Shown: positions 14,826 through 23,896, numbered from the stretch's first letter. The stretch: 35,324 nucleotides of DNA from Streptosporangiaceae bacterium (GCA_025934375.1 JAICYD010000074.1:1-35324), one strand, 5' to 3'. Program-made: numbers and translations. Notes: generated by a model from the letters alone, not told the origin.

Positions 14826-17800
14826 TCACCCCGCGCACGGACGGAGGATGCACAGGTCGGGGGGTCTGGGGGTGTGCGTACCCCCAGAAGATAAGGCCAC
14901 CAGGCGGATCCGCTGGGCGCTGTCAGCCTGGGGTGCCGAGCCGGCGAGCAGGTCGGCGTCAGGGTGGCGCAGGTCGGTGAGGATCCGCAGCGCGTGCCGG
15001 CGGGCGAGCCGGGCCGCCTGCGCCCAGCCCATGCGCTCGTACACGGCGCACAGAGATGCCAGCTTGCCGGCCTCGCTGTGCAGGTCGGCGAGCTCCCGGT
15101 TCAAGTTGAGGGAACGCTCGAAGCAGGCGATGGCGCGGTGCTGGTCACCGAGCCGGCTGTAGGCGTAACCGAGGCTGCTCCACAAGGCGCCCTCGGCCCG
15201 GGGCTGCCGCAGGCCCTTGATCTCGGCCAGGCCCCGCTTGCAGCAGGCGATGGCCTGCTGGAAGTCGCGCAGCCGCGCGTGGCCGGACCCGATGAGGGCC
15301 AGGTTCATCGCCTGCAGCGGCCGGTTCCCGGCCGCGACAGCCAGCGCGCTGGCCTGCTCGGCGAGGCCGATGCTGTCGCGGTGGCGTTGCCAGTGCTGGG
15401 CGAGCGCCGCCAGGCCGGAGTACAAGGTCGCGGCGCTGGCCGGCGGACAGTCGCCCGTCTCCAGCGCCCGCCTGGCCCTGGAGTAGGCGGCCTCCGCGTC
15501 GTCGCCGCGCCCAGATCGCAGGTAGCCGAGGCCCAGCCCAAGCAGGGAATGCGCCTCACCCGCCGTGTCCCCGGCCCGCTGGGCCGCGTCCAGGCAGGCC
15601 TGCAGCATCTGCTCCTGGTCGGCCCAGCATCCGCGGCGCAGCAGGAAGCCGCTGACCATCCAGGCGAGTTGCCAGGCGATCTCGGTCATGCCGGACTCGG
15701 CGGCGACCTGCGTCAGGGCCCGGATGGTGGCGTGCTCGGCGGCCAGCCACGCGTCCGCCTCCCAGTGGGAGGACAGCTCAATGGCGGTGACGGTGGAGCC
15801 CATGGGCGCCAGGGTGAGCACCGCCAGGTCGCCCTCGGTCAGGATCAGCGCCGCGCGCGCGGTCAGCAGGTAGTGACCGAGCATGCGCCGGGTTGCCCCT
15901 TGGAGGTCCTGCTCGCTGTCGTGGGCTGTCGCTAGCTCCCGGGCGTAGGCCCGCAGCAGGTCGTGGGCCGCGTAACGGCCTGGCCGCTGCTCGGTGCACA
16001 AGCTGGCGCGGGTGAGCTCGTCCAGTAGCGCCCGGGCACGCAGGACATCGATGCCAGCCAGGCTCGCGGCGGCGCTGACGCCGATGTCGGGGGCCGGGTG
16101 CAGTCCCAGCAGGCGGAACATCTGCGCTGCCTGGGGGGTGAGTGCCTGGTAGGACCACGACAGCACGGCACGGGCGTCGCTGGTCGGCTCGCCGGCGCTC
16201 AGCGGGTCCAAGACGACGGTGGCGTCCCGGAGTTCGGCGGCGGTGACCGCGAGCGGGAAATCAGGGCGCAAGACCGCGCGGGCAGCGGCGATCGACAGTG
16301 CGAGCGGCAGCCCGGCGCAGCGGTCGATAATCTCGTTCACCGCGTCGCGCTCCCAGGCCACCCGCGCGGCGCCGACCCGGCGGGCCAGCAGGTCACGAGC
16401 GTCGCCGACACCCAGCAGGTCCAGGCGCAGCGGGTGCGCGCCCTCGGTCACCGTGAGCCCGGCCAGCTGGTCGCGGCTGGTAATCACGGTCAGGCAGCCG
16501 GGCGTGGCGGGCAGCAGCGGCCGGACGTGCCCGGCGTCGCGGGCGTTGTCGAGCACCACGAGCACTCGCTTGCCGGCCAGCAGGCTCCGGTACATGCCCT
16601 CCTGGGCGCCCAGCCCGGTGGGGATGCTCTCCGGGGGCACCCCGAGCGCCATCAGGAAGCCGCGCAGCGCCTCGCCGGGGTCGGCGCAAAGCCCGCCGGG
16701 GTCGAAGCCGCGCAGGTTGACGTACAGCTGCCCGTCCGGGAACTGCGCGCGCGACCGGTGGGCCCAGTGCAGCGCCAGGGCGGTCTTGCCGACCCCCGCG
16801 GTGCCGGTGATGGCCGCGATAACCGGCCCGCTGCCCTCAGGGGCGTCCAGATCGGCGGGGCCGCCAGGATCCTGGGGGCCGAAGGCCGGGCTGGCGATGG
16901 CCGTCAGCCAGGCCAGTTCCCTCGTGCGTCCGCTGAACCCGGCCGCCGGCCGCGGGAGCTGCGCCGGCGCCGGCATCCCGTGGACCACCATCGCCGGGAC
17001 CGGCGGTGCCGGGGAGGTCCCGGCCACCGCCTCCGCAGCCGCGGCGGGCGCCTCCCCGGCCAGGGCCGCCAGGCCTGGCTGTGCACTGATCGTGAGCGTG
17101 CCGTACCCGACCGGCGCCGCCAGGGCCACATCCTGGCGCAAGATGGCCAGCTCAAGGTCGCGCAGCGGGTGCCCGGGATCGATGCCGAGCTCATCGTCGA
17201 GGGCCCGGCGCAACCGGGCGTAGGCGGCCAGCGCGTCCGCCTGCCGGCCGCAGCGGTACAGCGCCGTCATCAGGTGGGCGCAGATCTGCTCGTCCAGGGG
17301 CTGGTCGGCGGCCATCCGCTCCAGGTCGGGGAGCAGCCGCTCGTGCTCGCCGGCGGAGAGCATCGCCACCGCGAGCGCGCGCTGGATTCGCTCGCGCACC
17401 AGATCCAGGCGGCCGGCCTGCTCCTCCAGCCACGGCAGCCCGGCCAGGTCTCCGAGCGGTCGGCCGCGCCAGAGTCCCAGGGCCTCGCGAAGCACGCGGG
17501 CCGCGAGCGCGGGGTCGGCGTGCGCCGCCGACTCCCGCAGCAGCCGCTCCGCTACCAGCACGTCCGTGCCATCGTCGTCCAGCGCCAGCTGGTAGCCCGG
17601 CGGCCGCGCGGTGATCGCCTGCCGGCCGCCGAGGATGCCGCGCAGGTGCGACACGTTGCTCTGCAGCGTGTTGAGCGCGGTCGCCGGCGCTCCGGAGTGC
17701 CACGCCACGTCGGCCAGCTGGTCGGTGCTGACGACCTCTCCCGCGCGCAGCGCCAGCGTGGCCAAGATGGCCTTGCGCCGCAGGCCGCGCACCTCGCGCG

Positions 17801-17849
17801 GTTCCCCGTCGACAACAACATCCAATGGCCCGAGCAGCCGAACTTGCAT
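14826..17849 (-). CDS. AfsR-type SARP regulator: winged helix + BTAD + NB-ARC + TPR
   Basis: This 1007-residue protein starts at the ATG at 17849 (MQVRLLGPLDVVVDGE), preceded by GGAG at a six-base distance; a longer frame upstream lacks such a site. Domains: OmpR-like winged helix (1-90, LRRKAILATLALRAGEVVSTDQLAD); the bacterial transcriptional activation domain (about 95-240, ending LDDELGIDPGHPLRDLE); NB-ARC with Walker A GTAGVGKT 349-356, Walker B VLVVLDN 429-435 and GLPLALS 513-519; then TPRs to the C-terminus. SARPs of this kind bind 11-bp direct repeats and activate secondary metabolism or development genes. No biosynthetic cluster is visible here. The upstream neighbours are the MetE-like pair on the same strand. 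Confidence 0.93.
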   Translation of the reverse strand: MQVRLLGPLDVVVDGEPREVRGLRRKAILATLALRAGEVVSTDQLADVAWHSGAPATALNTLQSNVSHLRGILGGRQAITARPPGYQLALDDDGTDVLVAERLLRESAAHADPALAARVLREALGLWRGRPLGDLAGLPWLEEQAGRLDLVRERIQRALAVAMLSAGEHERLLPDLERMAADQPLDEQICAHLMTALYRCGRQADALAAYARLRRALDDELGIDPGHPLRDLELAILRQDVALAAPVGYGTLTISAQPGLAALAGEAPAAAAEAVAGTSPAPPVPAMVVHGMPAPAQLPRPAAGFSGRTRELAWLTAIASPAFGPQDPGGPADLDAPEGSGPVIAAITGTAGVGKTALALHWAHRSRAQFPDGQLYVNLRGFDPGGLCADPGEALRGFLMALGVPPESIPTGLGAQEGMYRSLLAGKRVLVVLDNARDAGHVRPLLPATPGCLTVITSRDQLAGLTVTEGAHPLRLDLLGVGDARDLLARRVGAARVAWERDAVNEIIDRCAGLPLALSIAAARAVLRPDFPLAVTAAELRDATVVLDPLSAGEPTSDARAVLSWSYQALTPQAAQMFRLLGLHPAPDIGVSAAASLAGIDVLRARALLDELTRASLCTEQRPGRYAAHDLLRAYARELATAHDSEQDLQGATRRMLGHYLLTARAALILTEGDLAVLTLAPMGSTVTAIELSSHWEADAWLAAEHATIRALTQVAAESGMTEIAWQLAWMVSGFLLRRGCWADQEQMLQACLDAAQRAGDTAGEAHSLLGLGLGYLRSGRGDDAEAAYSRARRALETGDCPPASAATLYSGLAALAQHWQRHRDSIGLAEQASALAVAAGNRPLQAMNLALIGSGHARLRDFQQAIACCKRGLAEIKGLRQPRAEGALWSSLGYAYSRLGDQHRAIACFERSLNLNRELADLHSEAGKLASLCAVYERMGWAQAARLARRHALRILTDLRHPDADLLAGSAPQADSAQRIRLVALSSGGTHTPRPPDLCILRPCAG

Positions 17850-17962
17850 CAAGGCTCCGCCCCTCAGTCGAACCGTCCCCGTGCTCCGCATGTCTTCATA
17901 CGGAAATTGATTGGCCGGCAGATTGCCCGAAACCTCACAATTACGCGCGGTGGCCGACTGAG

Positions 17963-17980
17963 CCTGACGCTGACGTCAGG
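17963..17980. terminator. Perfect hairpin just after the second MetE-like gene
   Basis: CCTGACG-CTGA-CGTCAGG is a perfect 7-bp inverted repeat with a 4-base loop, three bases beyond the stop codon at 17984 (minus strand). It may terminate the MetE-like pair before the SARP gene. It contains the palindrome TGACGTCA, so it could also be an operator. Confidence 0.45.
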
Positions 17981-17983
17981 GCA

Positions 17984-19126
17984 CTAGCCCCAGATCTGCC
18001 GCGCCGCCATCGCTACCAGCTCCAGCTTGCGCCGTTGCTCATCAGCGGTCAGCAGGTTGCCAGCCGATGTCGAGGCGAACCCGCACTGCGGGCTGATCGC
18101 CAGGTACTCAGGCGCGACGTACCTGGCGGCCTCCTCGACCCGGCGCTTGAGGTCATCCAGCGACTCAAGCCGCGCCACCTTTGAGGAGACCAGGCCAAGG
18201 ACCACCAGGCGACCCGCGGGAATGAACCGAAGGGGCGCGAAGCCGCCGGCTCGTTCGGTGTCATATTCCAAGAGGAACCGGTCTACGCCGAGCTCGCCAA
18301 ACAGCCTCTCCGCGATCGGTTCATAGCTGCCTTCCAGCATCCACGCGGAGCGGTTGTTGCCTCGGCAGATGTGCATGCCGATCGTCACCGACGGGTCCTT
18401 GCGGCGGATCCCGGCGACGATTGCCGCGTCGGCCGCGAGCGTTCGGCCCAGCAGCGTCGCGGGGCTGTTGGCGCCTTCCCCAGCGCTCGCCCGGAACGCG
18501 GGGTCGATCACCCGGGTGTAGCCGAGGGAGTCGAGCTGGATCCAGCGGGTGCCCGCGTCGATGAGCTCCGCCGTCTCCGCGACCTGCAGGTCGACGAGGT
18601 CGGCGATGAGGTCGGCGGGCGTGGGATAGACGGCCTTGCTGACCTCCGGGTGCCACACCGTCGTGCCCATTGACGCGCTGATCATGGTGACCTTGAACGG
18701 GCCGGGCGCGTGGGCGCGCAGGAACCGCGCCTCAGTCAGCGTCCGGTTGTCCTTTCGCCATACCTTCTGCGCGGCGGCCACCGTCTCAACGCTCGTCTCC
18801 TCCGGGAGCGGGTCTGCGCCGGCGCGGTGCCAGGGCGCGGTCTGGCCCCCGGTGAGGTGCGTGGTGGGGACCATCCCGCCGATGGACTCGCGCAGGGACG
18901 CCATCCAGCTGTCCCGGCGGACCTCCCCGTCGGTGAACACGCCGACGCCGGCGTCGCGCTGCAGCGCGACGGCCTCCAGCGCGGCATGATCCTCAAGCTC
19001 GGCCAGGGTGGTCCCGGGCAGGCGGCCGCCCCGGTGCGCGGCCCGCGCGGCCAGCAGGTCCGGCGGCCGCAGCAGGCTTCCGACGTGCTCGGCGCGGACC
19101 GCCGCGGCCGCTCGCGGCCGGGTCAA
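17984..19126 (-). CDS. MetE C-terminal-like zinc methyltransferase, paralog 2
   Basis: A 380-residue protein of the cobalamin-independent methionine synthase catalytic family (Meth_synt_2 type), without the N-terminal MetE domain. The predicted zinc ligands are intact: His252 and Cys254 in GMHICRGNNR, Glu287 in LLEYD and Cys348 in ISPQCGFAS. Short MetE-like proteins transfer methyl or alkyl groups to thiols, in methionine or coenzyme M-type chemistry; the acceptor here is unknown. The start is a TTG three bases after the stop of its tandem paralog, with no alternative ATG or GTG, so it depends on translational coupling. It is clearly homologous to 19130-20251 along the whole length. Confidence 0.88.
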   Translation of the reverse strand: MTRPRAAAAVRAEHVGSLLRPPDLLAARAAHRGGRLPGTTLAELEDHAALEAVALQRDAGVGVFTDGEVRRDSWMASLRESIGGMVPTTHLTGGQTAPWHRAGADPLPEETSVETVAAAQKVWRKDNRTLTEARFLRAHAPGPFKVTMISASMGTTVWHPEVSKAVYPTPADLIADLVDLQVAETAELIDAGTRWIQLDSLGYTRVIDPAFRASAGEGANSPATLLGRTLAADAAIVAGIRRKDPSVTIGMHICRGNNRSAWMLEGSYEPIAERLFGELGVDRFLLEYDTERAGGFAPLRFIPAGRLVVLGLVSSKVARLESLDDLKRRVEEAARYVAPEYLAISPQCGFASTSAGNLLTADEQRRKLELVAMAARQIWG

Positions 19127-19129
19127 GCC

Positions 19130-20251
19130 TCAGCCCCAGATCGCCGCGGCGGCGGTGGCGACCAGCTCCAGCTTGGCCTTCTGCTCATCGAGCGTGAGCA
19201 GGTTGCCGCCGCTGGTAGAGGCGAACCCGCACTGCGGGCTGATCGCCAGGTTCTCGCCGTCCACGTACCGGGACGCCTCATCGACGCGGCGCTTGAGGTC
19301 ATCGAGGGACTCCAGCACCGGGGACTTGGAGGTGACCAGGCCGAGCACGACGACGCGGCCCGGCGGGACGAACCGCAGCGGCTCGAAGCCGCCAGCCCGC
19401 TCGGAGTCGTACTCCAGGAGGAACCGGTCCACTGGCACCTCGGTGAACAGCCGTTCGGCGACCGGCTCGTAGCTGCCGCTGGCCATGTAGGCGCTGCGGT
19501 TGTTGCCACGGCAGATGTGCATGCCGACGGTGACCCGGGGGTCCTTGGCCTTCACGCCGCTGATGATCTTCGAGTCCGCGGTGACCGAGGTGTCCAAGAT
19601 GACGTTCGCGGGTATCGCGTCGCCGGTCGTCGACTCACGGAACTTGCGGTCGAAGACCTGGTTGTAGGACAGCGAGTCAAGCTGCACCCACCGGGTGCCC
19701 AGGTCGATCAGCCCGGAGATCTCCTCGATCTGCAGCGCGACCAGGTCGGCGGTCAGCTGGGCGGGGTCCGGGTAGGCCTTGTCGCTGATCCCCGGCCGCC
19801 AGACCATGCCGCCCATGGCCGCGCTCATCAGGGTGACCTTGAACTGGCCGGGCACTTGAGTGGCCATGTACGCGGCCTCGACCGCGGTGAGCTTCTGCTT
19901 CTGGTAGACCCTCTCGCTGGCGACCAGCAGGTCGAAGTCGGTCTCCTCGTGCGGCGGGACCTCGCCGTCCTCGCGGTGCCAGATCACCATGTCCGGGTTG
20001 CCGAACGAGGTCATCCCGCCGATCGACTCAAGCAGCCCGGCCATCCACGTGTCGCGCCGCACCTCGCCGTCGGTGAAGACGGTGATGCCCGCCGCCTGCT
20101 GCATCGCGATGTTCTCGCTGGCCGCCCGGTCCTCGGTCTGCCGCAGCTCCTCCTGGCTGATCGCGCCGGCCTTGTGCTTGGCCCTGGCGTCCAGGAGCCA
20201 GGGCTGCCGCAGCAGGCTGCCGACATGCTCAGCGTGAATGTCCGTGGCCAT
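19130..20251 (-). CDS. MetE C-terminal-like zinc methyltransferase, paralog 1
   Basis: First gene of the tandem pair, 373 residues, with an AAGGAGA ribosome site before the ATG at 20251. Same fold and predicted zinc site as its partner: His245 and Cys247 (GMHICRGNNR), Glu280 (LLEYD), Cys341 (ISPQCGFAS). The opening HAEHVGSLLR is the family's conserved start. It lacks the N-terminal half of true MetE, so a stand-alone thiol alkyltransferase is more likely than housekeeping methionine synthase; candidates include a methionine salvage enzyme or an epoxyalkane:coenzyme M transferase relative. Long conserved blocks shared with the partner suggest a duplication in this lineage. Confidence 0.88.
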   Translation of the reverse strand: MATDIHAEHVGSLLRQPWLLDARAKHKAGAISQEELRQTEDRAASENIAMQQAAGITVFTDGEVRRDTWMAGLLESIGGMTSFGNPDMVIWHREDGEVPPHEETDFDLLVASERVYQKQKLTAVEAAYMATQVPGQFKVTLMSAAMGGMVWRPGISDKAYPDPAQLTADLVALQIEEISGLIDLGTRWVQLDSLSYNQVFDRKFRESTTGDAIPANVILDTSVTADSKIISGVKAKDPRVTVGMHICRGNNRSAYMASGSYEPVAERLFTEVPVDRFLLEYDSERAGGFEPLRFVPPGRVVVLGLVTSKSPVLESLDDLKRRVDEASRYVDGENLAISPQCGFASTSGGNLLTLDEQKAKLELVATAAAAIWG

Positions 20252-20527
20252 GGGGGACTGTCTCCTTCGCCGGGTTTAGGTGGTCATCCGCGAAATCGTG
20301 CCCCTACTGTCCCGCGCGCCCGCCCGCACCGTCCATAGCCCCGGCCGCAATCCCACCGCGCCCCGTTGGTGACTACCCCCAAAGTTGGCGCGGGCGGCCC
20401 GGCCGGGCGGTCAGGCCGCCCGCCGGCCGCCGCTGTTTCGTACCAGGTCATCGGCTAGGCAACGGAAATGCTCAAGTTGGGCCTTGACGGAGCGTCTGAT
20501 AGCGGCGAATATCGGGTGCTGGCATCG
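20252..20527. other. Intergenic region, no gene seen
   Basis: These 276 bases between the SARP stop (20528) and the MetE-like start (20251) contain a strong G+C-rich hairpin and the promoter region of the MetE pair. No riboswitch-like structure for SAM or cobalamin could be recognised by eye, and no frame looks coding. Confidence 0.5.
20393..20431 (-). terminator. Strong bulged G+C hairpin downstream of the SARP gene
   Basis: The core GGGCGG (20405-20410) pairs with CCGCCC (20416-20421) around loop TCAGG. The stem continues outward to about 16 bp with two single-base bulges. It lies about 100 bases after the stop of the 20528-23782 gene, ahead of the MetE pair, and probably terminates the SARP transcript; no T tract is present. 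Confidence 0.5.
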
Positions 20528-23500
20528 TTAGCTGCTCAAAGTTGTTGCCTTTGTCAGGTCGGCCACCCGGGTGCGCACCCGCCCGGCGTCGATGGCCATG
20601 CCCAGGCGCTGGAAGATCTCCTCTGCCTGACGCAGGCGGGCGGTGCCGGCCTCGGTCTCGCCCACGGTCAGGTGGCACTCGCCGAGGCCTTCCAGGGCTA
20701 TGGCTTGGCCGTCGGGCTTGCTTAGTTCGCGATTCATGGTCAGGGCTTGCTGGTAGAGCGCGGCGGCGCGGGGCAGGTCACCACGGGCGGCGATCGTGGC
20801 GGCGTAGTGGTTCAGCGCCCAGGCCTCGTCATGGCGACTGCCTCGCTTGCGGTAGAGGTCCAGGGCGGTGGCCTGGGCGTCGTGTGCCCCGGCCAGGTCT
20901 CCGGTCAGGCGCCGCACGATCCCCAGGTTGGCCAGCGCCTCGGCTTCGCCCTGGCTGTAGCCGATCGTGCGGTAGATCTCCAGGGCTCGGCCGAGGACGC
21001 CGGCTGCCCCGGCCGGGTCCCCGGTCAGGCGCCGCACGACCCCGAGGTTGGTCAGCACGTAGGCTTCACTGTGGTGGTGGCCGGTCGCGCGGTAGAACCC
21101 CAGGGCCTGGCCGAGGGCATCATCTGCCCCGGCCAGGTCCCCGGTCAGGGCTTGCGCGCGTCCCAGTTCCGTCAGGGCGTCGGCTTCGCCCTGGCGGTCG
21201 CCGGTCGCGCGGTAGATCTCCAGGGCCTGGGAGAAGGCACCGACGGCCCCGGTCGGATCTCCGGCCACGCGGCGCATGATCCCCAGGTCGGCCAGCATGT
21301 CGGCTTCGCCGGGGCGGTCGCCGGTCGCGCGGTAGATCTCCAGGGCCTGTACGAGGGCGTCGTCGGCTCCGGACATTTCCCCGGCATAGCCGCGCGCGCG
21401 TCCCAGTTCAGCCAGTGTGTTGGCCTCGCCCAGGCGGTCGCTGGCCGCGCGGTAGATCTCCAGGGCCTGGGACAGGACATCGCGGGCCCCGGTCAGGTCT
21501 CCGGCCAGGCGCCGCATGATCCCCAGGTCGGTCAGGACGTTGGCGTGGGCGGCGGGGCTGTCGTGGTGGGGCGCGGCGTCGGCGGCGGCTTGGTGCAGGG
21601 CCAGGGCGCGGGCGTAAGGGCCGTCGGTGCGGAGGATCTCAGCCAGCCCAGCGGCCAGCGTGAGGGTGTGCTCGTGCAGGTTGTGGACATGGGCGTGGGC
21701 GTGAGCCTGTTCGAGGTTGTCGCGTTCGGTGCGTAGCCAGGCTCGGGCGGTTGCGGCGTCGGGCAGGGCGGGGATGCGGACGGGGGCGGGGCCGCCGGGT
21801 CTCGGCCGCGGGCGGCGGGCGATGGGGATCGAGGCGCGGTGGGCGGTGTGGCCGTAGTAGCGCAGCAACCGGTCCAGGGCGGCGTCGCGCTCGGGTGGGG
21901 GGTCGGTGGCGGCCAGGGCGCGGGCGTGCGCGCGGATCAGGTCGTGCAGCCGGTAGCGGCCAGGGGCGTGCGCGATCAGCAGGTTGTGGTCCGTCAGGTC
22001 CTCCAGCAGCCCGGTGGCGGTCTCCGGGTGGGTGCCCAGCAAAGCGGCGGCGGCGTAAGCGTCCGCGTCCGGGCCGGGCACCAGCCCCAGGCGGCGCAGC
22101 AGCAGTTGATGCCGTCCGCTCAAGCCCGTATAGGACAAGGCGAGCACCGTCGTCAGGTCCCGCTCTCCGTCGGACAGGGCGGACACGCGGCGGTGCTCGT
22201 CCCGCAGCAGCGCGGCCAGGTACTCCGGGTTCCAGGCGGGACGGTGGCGCAGCAGTGCGCCGGCGATCCGCAGGGCGAGCGGCAGCCGCCCGCACTGGCG
22301 CGCGATCTCGCCGAGCAGCGGGTCATCCGCGGGGATGCGGCCAGGCCCGGCCACCGCGTGCAGCAGCGCGACCGCATCCCGCGGCGACAGCAGGTCGAGC
22401 GACACACTGCGCGCGTCATCCAGGCCTTTCAGCCGCCTGCGGCTGGTGACCAGGACCAGGCAGCCGGGCGCGGCGGGCAGCAGGGGGCGCACCTGTGCCT
22501 CGTCGGCCGCGTTGTCCAGCAGGACCAGGGTCTTGGTTCCGGCCAGGCGCTGGCGGTAGAGCGCGGCGCGTTCCTGGGTGTCCTCGGGAATGCGCTGCGC
22601 GGGCACCTGCAAGGCGCGCAGGAGCATGCCCAGTGCGTCGCCAGGTTCGCGCGGCGGGTGGCCCTTGGTGTAGCCGTGCAAGTCGACGAACAGCTGGCCG
22701 TCTGGGAACTGGCCGGATACGCGGTGCGCGGCGTGGACCGCCAGCGCGGTCTTGCCGATGCCCGCCATCCCGTCGATCGCCGAGATCACCACCGTGCCAC
22801 CGGCTGCGGCCTGCGAGCCACAGCGGGCCGCCAGGTCGGTCAGCAGTGCCAACTCGGCGCCCCGGCCGGTGAAGTGCCCGGCGGCGGCGGGCAGCTGACG
22901 CGGAACCTCCGTCGCGGCCGGGCGGGCGAGCATTTGATCGCCGGACTGGGGAGTGTCCGGCGAGCCGCCGGCAGGCGCGCCGGCTACGTTCGCACCGGGA
23001 ACCTGGCCAGGCAGGGCCGCATCGGCTCGGTCACTAACATCCACCGCCTCGCCCGCGAGAATCTGCCGGTGGATAGCGCGCAGTTCGGGTCCCGGCTCGA
23101 TGCCAAGCTGATCGATGAGAGCCCGGCGCGCCTCCTGGTATGCATGCAGGGCCTGAGCCCGTCGCCCGGTCGTGGCCAGCGCGAGCATGAGCTGGGCGTG
23201 GAAGCGTTCCTGCAGAGGATGCTGCGCCGTTATCTCCAGCAGCTGAGGGACCAGTTCCTGATGGTGCCCCAGCCGGAGCCCGGCCTCGAAGCGATCCTCC
23301 AGCACTTGGAGGCGCAGCCGCTCCAGGCGCGGCACGAACATGCTGCGCAGCGTCTCAGATGGCACGTCCAGCAGCGGGGCTGCCCGCCACAGCCGCAGTC
23401 CCCGTGCGGCCGCGGCAAACGCCTCCGCCCAGTCGCCTGCTCTCAACGCTGCCCTGGTGTCCCGGCATAGCGCCTCGAACTCCAGGATGTCCAGCTCCGG

Positions 23501-23782
23501 CCGCTCCGCGCGGATCAGGTAGCCAGGCTCAAGCGTAACGATCCGCGTCGAATCATCATCCAGCGCCCGGCGCAATCGCCTGACATAGGAGCGGAGCGTC
23601 GAGACGGCCCCGGCCGGGGGCGAACCGTCCCACACCATCTCCGCTAGGTCACTAGTCGGCACCGGATTGCCCGCACGCAGCAGCAGTGCCGCTAGCAGGA
23701 TCCGCAGCCTCGGTCCGCTAGGCGCTACCAGCTGGCCCGAGCTATCCGCTACTATCAGCGGCCCCAATAGCGCGAAAAGCAT
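20528..23782 (-). CDS. AfsR-type SARP regulator: winged helix + BTAD + NB-ARC + 40-residue TPR array
   Basis: A 1084-residue protein; GAGGGG lies seven bases before the ATG at 23782. Domains: OmpR-like winged helix (1-95, with LRSYVRRLRRALDDD), BTAD (about 97-245, ending IDQLGIEPGPELRAIH), NB-ARC (about 300-580: Walker A GMAGIGKT 338-345, Walker B LVLLDN 419-424, GRLPLALRIAG near 498-508), and a C-terminal TPR array whose units repeat every 40 residues (ALEIYRATGDRxGEA motif). The family activates target promoters through 11-bp direct repeats. The gene is divergent from the giant RHS gene, and the space between them carries such repeats, so control of the RHS gene and of itself is a reasonable inference. 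Confidence 0.93.
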   Translation of the reverse strand: MLFALLGPLIVADSSGQLVAPSGPRLRILLAALLLRAGNPVPTSDLAEMVWDGSPPAGAVSTLRSYVRRLRRALDDDSTRIVTLEPGYLIRAERPELDILEFEALCRDTRAALRAGDWAEAFAAAARGLRLWRAAPLLDVPSETLRSMFVPRLERLRLQVLEDRFEAGLRLGHHQELVPQLLEITAQHPLQERFHAQLMLALATTGRRAQALHAYQEARRALIDQLGIEPGPELRAIHRQILAGEAVDVSDRADAALPGQVPGANVAGAPAGGSPDTPQSGDQMLARPAATEVPRQLPAAAGHFTGRGAELALLTDLAARCGSQAAAGGTVVISAIDGMAGIGKTALAVHAAHRVSGQFPDGQLFVDLHGYTKGHPPREPGDALGMLLRALQVPAQRIPEDTQERAALYRQRLAGTKTLVLLDNAADEAQVRPLLPAAPGCLVLVTSRRRLKGLDDARSVSLDLLSPRDAVALLHAVAGPGRIPADDPLLGEIARQCGRLPLALRIAGALLRHRPAWNPEYLAALLRDEHRRVSALSDGERDLTTVLALSYTGLSGRHQLLLRRLGLVPGPDADAYAAAALLGTHPETATGLLEDLTDHNLLIAHAPGRYRLHDLIRAHARALAATDPPPERDAALDRLLRYYGHTAHRASIPIARRPRPRPGGPAPVRIPALPDAATARAWLRTERDNLEQAHAHAHVHNLHEHTLTLAAGLAEILRTDGPYARALALHQAAADAAPHHDSPAAHANVLTDLGIMRRLAGDLTGARDVLSQALEIYRAASDRLGEANTLAELGRARGYAGEMSGADDALVQALEIYRATGDRPGEADMLADLGIMRRVAGDPTGAVGAFSQALEIYRATGDRQGEADALTELGRAQALTGDLAGADDALGQALGFYRATGHHHSEAYVLTNLGVVRRLTGDPAGAAGVLGRALEIYRTIGYSQGEAEALANLGIVRRLTGDLAGAHDAQATALDLYRKRGSRHDEAWALNHYAATIAARGDLPRAAALYQQALTMNRELSKPDGQAIALEGLGECHLTVGETEAGTARLRQAEEIFQRLGMAIDAGRVRTRVADLTKATTLSS
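20821..21540 (-). repeat. 120-bp tandem repeat array coding the SARP TPR units
   Basis: Six consecutive units recur with an exact 120-bp period, starting near 20821, 20941, 21061, 21181, 21301 and 21421. The shared block around GCGCGGTAGATCTCCAGGGC is nearly identical in the units at 21181, 21301 and 21421. Each unit encodes a 40-residue TPR-type repeat. The high identity suggests recent duplication and makes copy-number change by recombination likely. Confidence 0.8.
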
Positions 23783-23806
23783 CCGGATCCCCTCTGCGCG
23801 GCAGGC

Positions 23807-23825
23807 CTAATCACATTGAGATTAG
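23807..23825. promoter_or_regulatory. Inverted repeat upstream of the SARP start
   Basis: CTAATC-acattga-GATTAG is a perfect 6-bp inverted repeat with a 7-base spacer, 25 bases upstream of the SARP ATG at 23782. It is A/T-rich against the local background and may be an operator for autoregulation or part of the promoter. Confidence 0.4.
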
Positions 23826-23863
23826 ATCGCTGCCCCGGAAGTGTCACCCGCCTGTCCTCAGCC

Positions 23864-23896
23864 GCCCCGCTAATGCCCCGCTAATGCCCCGCCGCA
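23864..23896 (+). promoter_or_regulatory. Three 11-bp phased direct repeats, candidate SARP site
   Basis: The units GCCCCGCTAAT (23864-23874), GCCCCGCTAAT (23875-23885) and GCCCCGCCGCA (23886-23896) are contiguous. The first two are identical and the third shares seven leading bases. An 11-bp period matches one helical turn and the binding mode of SARP/OmpR domains. Eight bases on, GATGAT (23904-23909) could act as a -10 element for the RHS gene, the spacing reported for SARP-activated promoters. The promoter would leave a leader of about 30 bases with a GGAG ribosome site. Confidence 0.55.

Noticed and set aside
16098..17987. Plus-strand open frame of 629 codons opposite the first SARP gene
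   Set aside because: No recognisable domain and composition typical of an antisense shadow; the minus-strand SARP has full domain support.
20252..20400. Possible SAM or cobalamin riboswitch ahead of the MetE-like pair
   Set aside because: No conserved riboswitch core or pairing pattern could be found by eye; a covariance-model search would decide.
21839..23470. Plus-strand open frame of 543 codons opposite the second SARP gene
   Set aside because: Gln/Arg/Gly-rich shadow of the NB-ARC and BTAD coding strand.
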